NCBI GenBank assembly: GCA_963701435.1
Contig: CAVPAL010000004.1
Coordinates: forward strand, 186,001 to 250,000
Source: JAACFF01 sp963701435
GTDB lineage: Bacteria; Chloroflexota; Anaerolineae; Promineifilales; Promineifilaceae
Direction: 5' to 3'
DNA length: 64,000 nt
This document shows, one piece after another, positions 61,224 through 64,000 of this stretch. Below the pieces are notes generated by a model. That model worked only from the letters and a program-made list of their open reading frames with translations. It was not told where the DNA came from and searched no databases. A program made the translations under genes and the position numbers. Each line of letters opens with the position of its first letter. The stretch's first letter is position 1.

Positions 61224-63704
61224 ATGCGTACATGGTTGCTTTTATTGTTGATTGGCGCTGCATTTCTCAGATTCTTTGGGGTGCTTGTTGTCAAAGGCCA
61301 GGATAATAGTGAGCCGGCGGTTTTGTTGATCACGGAAATCTTTTATGATACGCCCGGCGATGATACGCTGGAAGAATGGGTCGAGCTGGCAAACGTGGGC
61401 GCGGAACCAATCTTGCTCAGTGATATAAAGATCGGCGATGAAGAAACAGCCAGAGACGGGGAAGGCATGCTGCGTTTTCCGGAAAGCGCCGTTATTGAGC
61501 CGGGACAGGTAATTGTTTTGGCACAAACGGCCGTTGGGTTTCAGCAGCTTTTTGGTTTTGTTCCAGATTTTGAGATTGTGGACTCGGACACGGCCGTTCC
61601 CGATATGCGTGGTTTTCCTATGTGGAGCGGTAAAAATTTTGGACTGGCGAACGACGGTGATGAGATATTGCTGCTGGACGCCAAAAACAAAATTCTGGAT
61701 GCAGTCAATTACGGTGAATCAGTCACTTTTTTTGAGCCTTCCATTGGCGATGTTTTTCGAGGCCAGAGCGTTGAGCGCGCACCGGCTTCCTGTGATACCA
61801 ATACCGCAGCCGATTGGCAGCCGTTGGAAAACCCCACGCCGGGTACAATATCGTTTGACGGCGTTTGCCAGGCGGCGCAGCAAGTTGAAGCCGCCCGCGA
61901 AACCGTTTTGCCTATTGGAGAAATTCAAGGCTCCGGCGATATTTCAGATTATGTCAATCAAGAAGTCACCTTTCGCGGCGTCGTGACCGGCGTCTTTGCC
62001 GATCAGAACGCCGCCGGCATTGTATATCACACCATTTTTGTACAGGATTTGCCGGGAGAGTCAGACGCCAATGCCGCTACGTCGGATGGGATCGCCGTGT
62101 TTGTAGGACGGGAACGGCCGTCGATCGAAATTGGAAACCAACTGCTTGTTAAAGGCAAGGTGACTGAGTATTTTGGGCTGACCGAAATTGAGGATGAAAA
62201 TCTTGAAATCACGGTCGAGGCTCAAAATGCTACGCTGCCTGAGCCGCTTGTGGTGAATCCGCCGGCCGATAATGCTGCCCAGGCGGCTTATTTTGAACCG
62301 TTTGAAAGTATGCTGGTCACAACCGGCGACGCAGCGCAGGTTGTAGGGCCGACCTACACCGGCTGCGGGCTGGCGATTGTGGCCGGCGCTGCGGGTCAAA
62401 ATGAGGCCCAACTCCGCATTTTTCGACACCAGCTTGAAGATGCAGTCGGGCAAATTATACCGGTGCTGCATAACACCGATGTGGCTTGTGGGGATTTTCC
62501 GAACGTCAAAAGCGGCGACGTTATCAGCGGATTGGCCGGCCCGCTGACCTATAATTTTGATCAGTTCAAGATTGTGCAGCAAGATCCACTGGCGCTGCAG
62601 GTAACGGCCGTATCCGTAGCCCCAATCCCCGCCGCGCCGACATTGGAACCTGATCAATTTAGCGTCGCAACCTTTAACGTCGAAAATTATTTTGACAGCT
62701 TTGACGATACGCGCAGCAGCGCCGAACCCAAACCAGGCCTGGATGAGATTGCGCGCAAACAAGTAAAAATTGCCTATGCGCTTGGCAATGTGCTGGGCTG
62801 CCCCACGCTGGTTGGCGTTCAGGAGATTGAAAAAGCAGGTTTGCTGGCAGACCTGGCTGAAAAAGCGGCTGAATATTGTGATTTTAGCTATACAGTGACG
62901 CATCTGGAAAGCGTTGACGCGCGCGGCATCGATCTGGCCCTGCTCAGCAATCCGCGCCGTGTGCAGGTAAACAATGTGGAGCTGCGCCAGGCTTGCTTTG
63001 GCGCGGAGACGGGCATTTTTGATCGCTCGATCAAATGTGAGCCGGGCGACGATCCATTATTTTCGCGCCCACCCTTGCAGGTTGACCTGTCTATTGACGG
63101 CGCGTCGCATGTGCTGATTGTCAATCATTTCAAATCGAAACGGGGTGGGGAGGCGGAAACGACTACACGGCGGCTGGCGCAGGCGGCGCATATCAACGGC
63201 ATTGTTGAGGAACAATTGAGCCAAAACCCACAGGCGCGCCTGATTGTGTTGGGTGATTTTAACGATTATGATTTGTCGCCGGCGATGCTGGCGATGACAG
63301 AAAACGGCCGTTTAACGAACGTTTTGCAGCAGATACCGGAAGCAGAACGCTACAGTTATGTGTTTAGCGGCGCGTCGCAGTTGATTGACGGAATTCTGGT
63401 TTCACCGGCGCTGGCGGAAGCGGTAACGACCGTTACCATTCAACATGTCAATGCCGATTATCCTGCCAGCCTGGCGGACGACATGACGCCGGAAAATTTA
63501 GTCTTCAGATCAAGTGACCATGATTTGCCGCTGGCCATATTTGTCCTGCCGGAAACTGAAACATCTGAAACAGCGACGCCGGCGCCGACACGCATCCCCG
63601 AACCGGCAGAAAATGACCCGACAAATGTGTGGCCGTGGATGCTGGGAGGCCTGGGTTTAGTCGCATTGGCCGGTGCGGCCTGGTTTATTTACAGGCGAAC
63701 GTAA
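61224..63704 (+). CDS. Secreted nuclease: lamin-tail, OB-fold and EEP domains with C-terminal anchor
   Basis: 826 residues. Signal peptide (residues 1-26). Lamin-tail-like domain from about 30 to 190 (LLITEIFYDTPGDDTLEEWVELANVG; GFPMWSGKNFGLANDGDEILLLD). OB-fold about 215-330 (VTFRGVVTGVFADQNAAGI). An endonuclease/exonuclease/phosphatase (EEP) domain about 485-775 with FNVENYFDSFDDTR, LVGVQEIEKAG, LIVNHFKSKRGG, VLGDFNDYDLS, and SSDHDLPLAIF holding the metal and catalytic residues. Then a Thr/Pro linker and a TM anchor followed by RRT. Same layout as ExeM/NucH-type extracellular nucleases, for example for use of DNA as phosphate source. ATG 61224 has GGGG upstream. Intact. Confidence 0.92.
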   Translation: MRTWLLLLLIGAAFLRFFGVLVVKGQDNSEPAVLLITEIFYDTPGDDTLEEWVELANVGAEPILLSDIKIGDEETARDGEGMLRFPESAVIEPGQVIVLAQTAVGFQQLFGFVPDFEIVDSDTAVPDMRGFPMWSGKNFGLANDGDEILLLDAKNKILDAVNYGESVTFFEPSIGDVFRGQSVERAPASCDTNTAADWQPLENPTPGTISFDGVCQAAQQVEAARETVLPIGEIQGSGDISDYVNQEVTFRGVVTGVFADQNAAGIVYHTIFVQDLPGESDANAATSDGIAVFVGRERPSIEIGNQLLVKGKVTEYFGLTEIEDENLEITVEAQNATLPEPLVVNPPADNAAQAAYFEPFESMLVTTGDAAQVVGPTYTGCGLAIVAGAAGQNEAQLRIFRHQLEDAVGQIIPVLHNTDVACGDFPNVKSGDVISGLAGPLTYNFDQFKIVQQDPLALQVTAVSVAPIPAAPTLEPDQFSVATFNVENYFDSFDDTRSSAEPKPGLDEIARKQVKIAYALGNVLGCPTLVGVQEIEKAGLLADLAEKAAEYCDFSYTVTHLESVDARGIDLALLSNPRRVQVNNVELRQACFGAETGIFDRSIKCEPGDDPLFSRPPLQVDLSIDGASHVLIVNHFKSKRGGEAETTTRRLAQAAHINGIVEEQLSQNPQARLIVLGDFNDYDLSPAMLAMTENGRLTNVLQQIPEAERYSYVFSGASQLIDGILVSPALAEAVTTVTIQHVNADYPASLADDMTPENLVFRSSDHDLPLAIFVLPETETSETATPAPTRIPEPAENDPTNVWPWMLGGLGLVALAGAAWFIYRRT

Positions 63705-63726
63705 TAATTTGCCGGTAGAAAAATCA

Positions 63727-64000
63727 TCATCCTGGTTTGCTTTTTTCAGGTTCTTTGGGCATCAAATATACAAACCGGAAAGGCGAAAAATGCTCAATGA
63801 ATAGGGGGGAGAAATCCAGCCCATCATAGGGTGGAAGCGCCAGCGTGATTTGATCGCTTTGGGGGTCAAAATATTGCACTACAGGCGTATCGGAGCCTAC
63901 AATGGCCAGCGCATCGGCGTTGTAGTCAAAAACATCCCCAATCGGATTGACAACAAAAGCGGGGAAAAAATCGCTTGACGAGAGGCGGGTACTACGTCCA
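63727..64000 (-). CDS. Hypothetical protein, C-terminal part only
   Basis: An open frame enters from the right edge and ends at the stop 63727-63729, giving about 90 residues, ending PKEPEKSKPG. Motifs such as NPIGDVFDYNADALAIVGSD and LALPPYDGLDFSPLF suggest a beta-rich domain. The start lies outside the window. Convergent to the nuclease gene (22 bases). No family recognised. Confidence 0.6.
   Translation of the reverse strand, partial: GRSTRLSSSDFFPAFVVNPIGDVFDYNADALAIVGSDTPVVQYFDPQSDQITLALPPYDGLDFSPLFIEHFSPFRFVYLMPKEPEKSKPG

Overview
The window looks like a chromosomal segment of a Chloroflexota bacterium, probably of the Anaerolineae side. This is inferred from gene content and style, not from a marker gene: Thr/Pro-rich lipoproteins and linkers, a DUF389 stress protein with a C-terminal SH3 domain, tandem M42 peptidases, a CUAEP-tail radical SAM protein, and an ornithine/lysine-like rather than DAP-like MurE motif. 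No rRNA, tRNA, CRISPR array, intact transposase or phage gene was seen. The octamer ACGGCCGT, usually inside AACGGCCGTT, occurs about 80 times by eye count where about one is expected. It behaves like the HIP1 palindrome of cyanobacteria.

Layout. 0-3.6 kb: unrecognised small genes, a frameshifted and catalytically degenerate ABC ATPase, and no ACGGCCGT until about 3.16 kb, so this part may be acquired. 3.8-7.8 kb: a three-gene operon of a two-TM protein, a zinc-ribbon protein and a 1066-residue CHAT protease/NTPase/TPR protein with nearly identical TPR units, the best candidate for a conflict or cell-death system. 7.8-9.9 kb: a chelatase gene (chlD) whose AAA and VWA halves are joined by a -1 frameshift at A_AAA_AAG. 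10.1-12 kb: aroH-aroF behind a transcription attenuator whose leader peptide carries a run of eight Phe/Tyr codons. 12-18.8 kb: solute-binding lipoprotein, coaX, YpdA-like reductase, J-domain protein, large CARDB-type membrane protein. 18.8-19.4 kb: stacked intergenic repeats.

19.4-31.6 kb: HhH protein, thioredoxin-TPR, three tandem M42 aminopeptidases, rluD, lspA, a frameshifted methyltransferase, a formyltransferase, yggX, and a radical SAM gene whose UGA codon is very likely selenocysteine (the tail reads Cys-Sec-Ala-Glu-Pro). 31.6-51.4 kb: mostly ordinary genes (ATP-grasp, WD40, nitroreductase, trpF, NUDIX, DUF389, CapA, ppk, UbiA, TrmH, DUF711, murE, rfbD, HtrA). 51.5-56.9 kb: a moxR-DUF58-VWA-VWA operon broken by about a dozen frameshifts, then an SMP-30 gene with an in-frame stop and a GH43 remnant. 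56.9-64 kb: glycolate-oxidase-like gene, lon, a large secreted nuclease, and the 3' end of one more gene.

Regulatory content is rich for an otherwise house-keeping segment: an aromatic amino acid attenuator, a recoding frameshift site, a Sec recoding site, and a roughly 120-bp two-hairpin intergenic element present three times with matching changes on both stem arms. All assignments are from reading the sequence; no database search was run.
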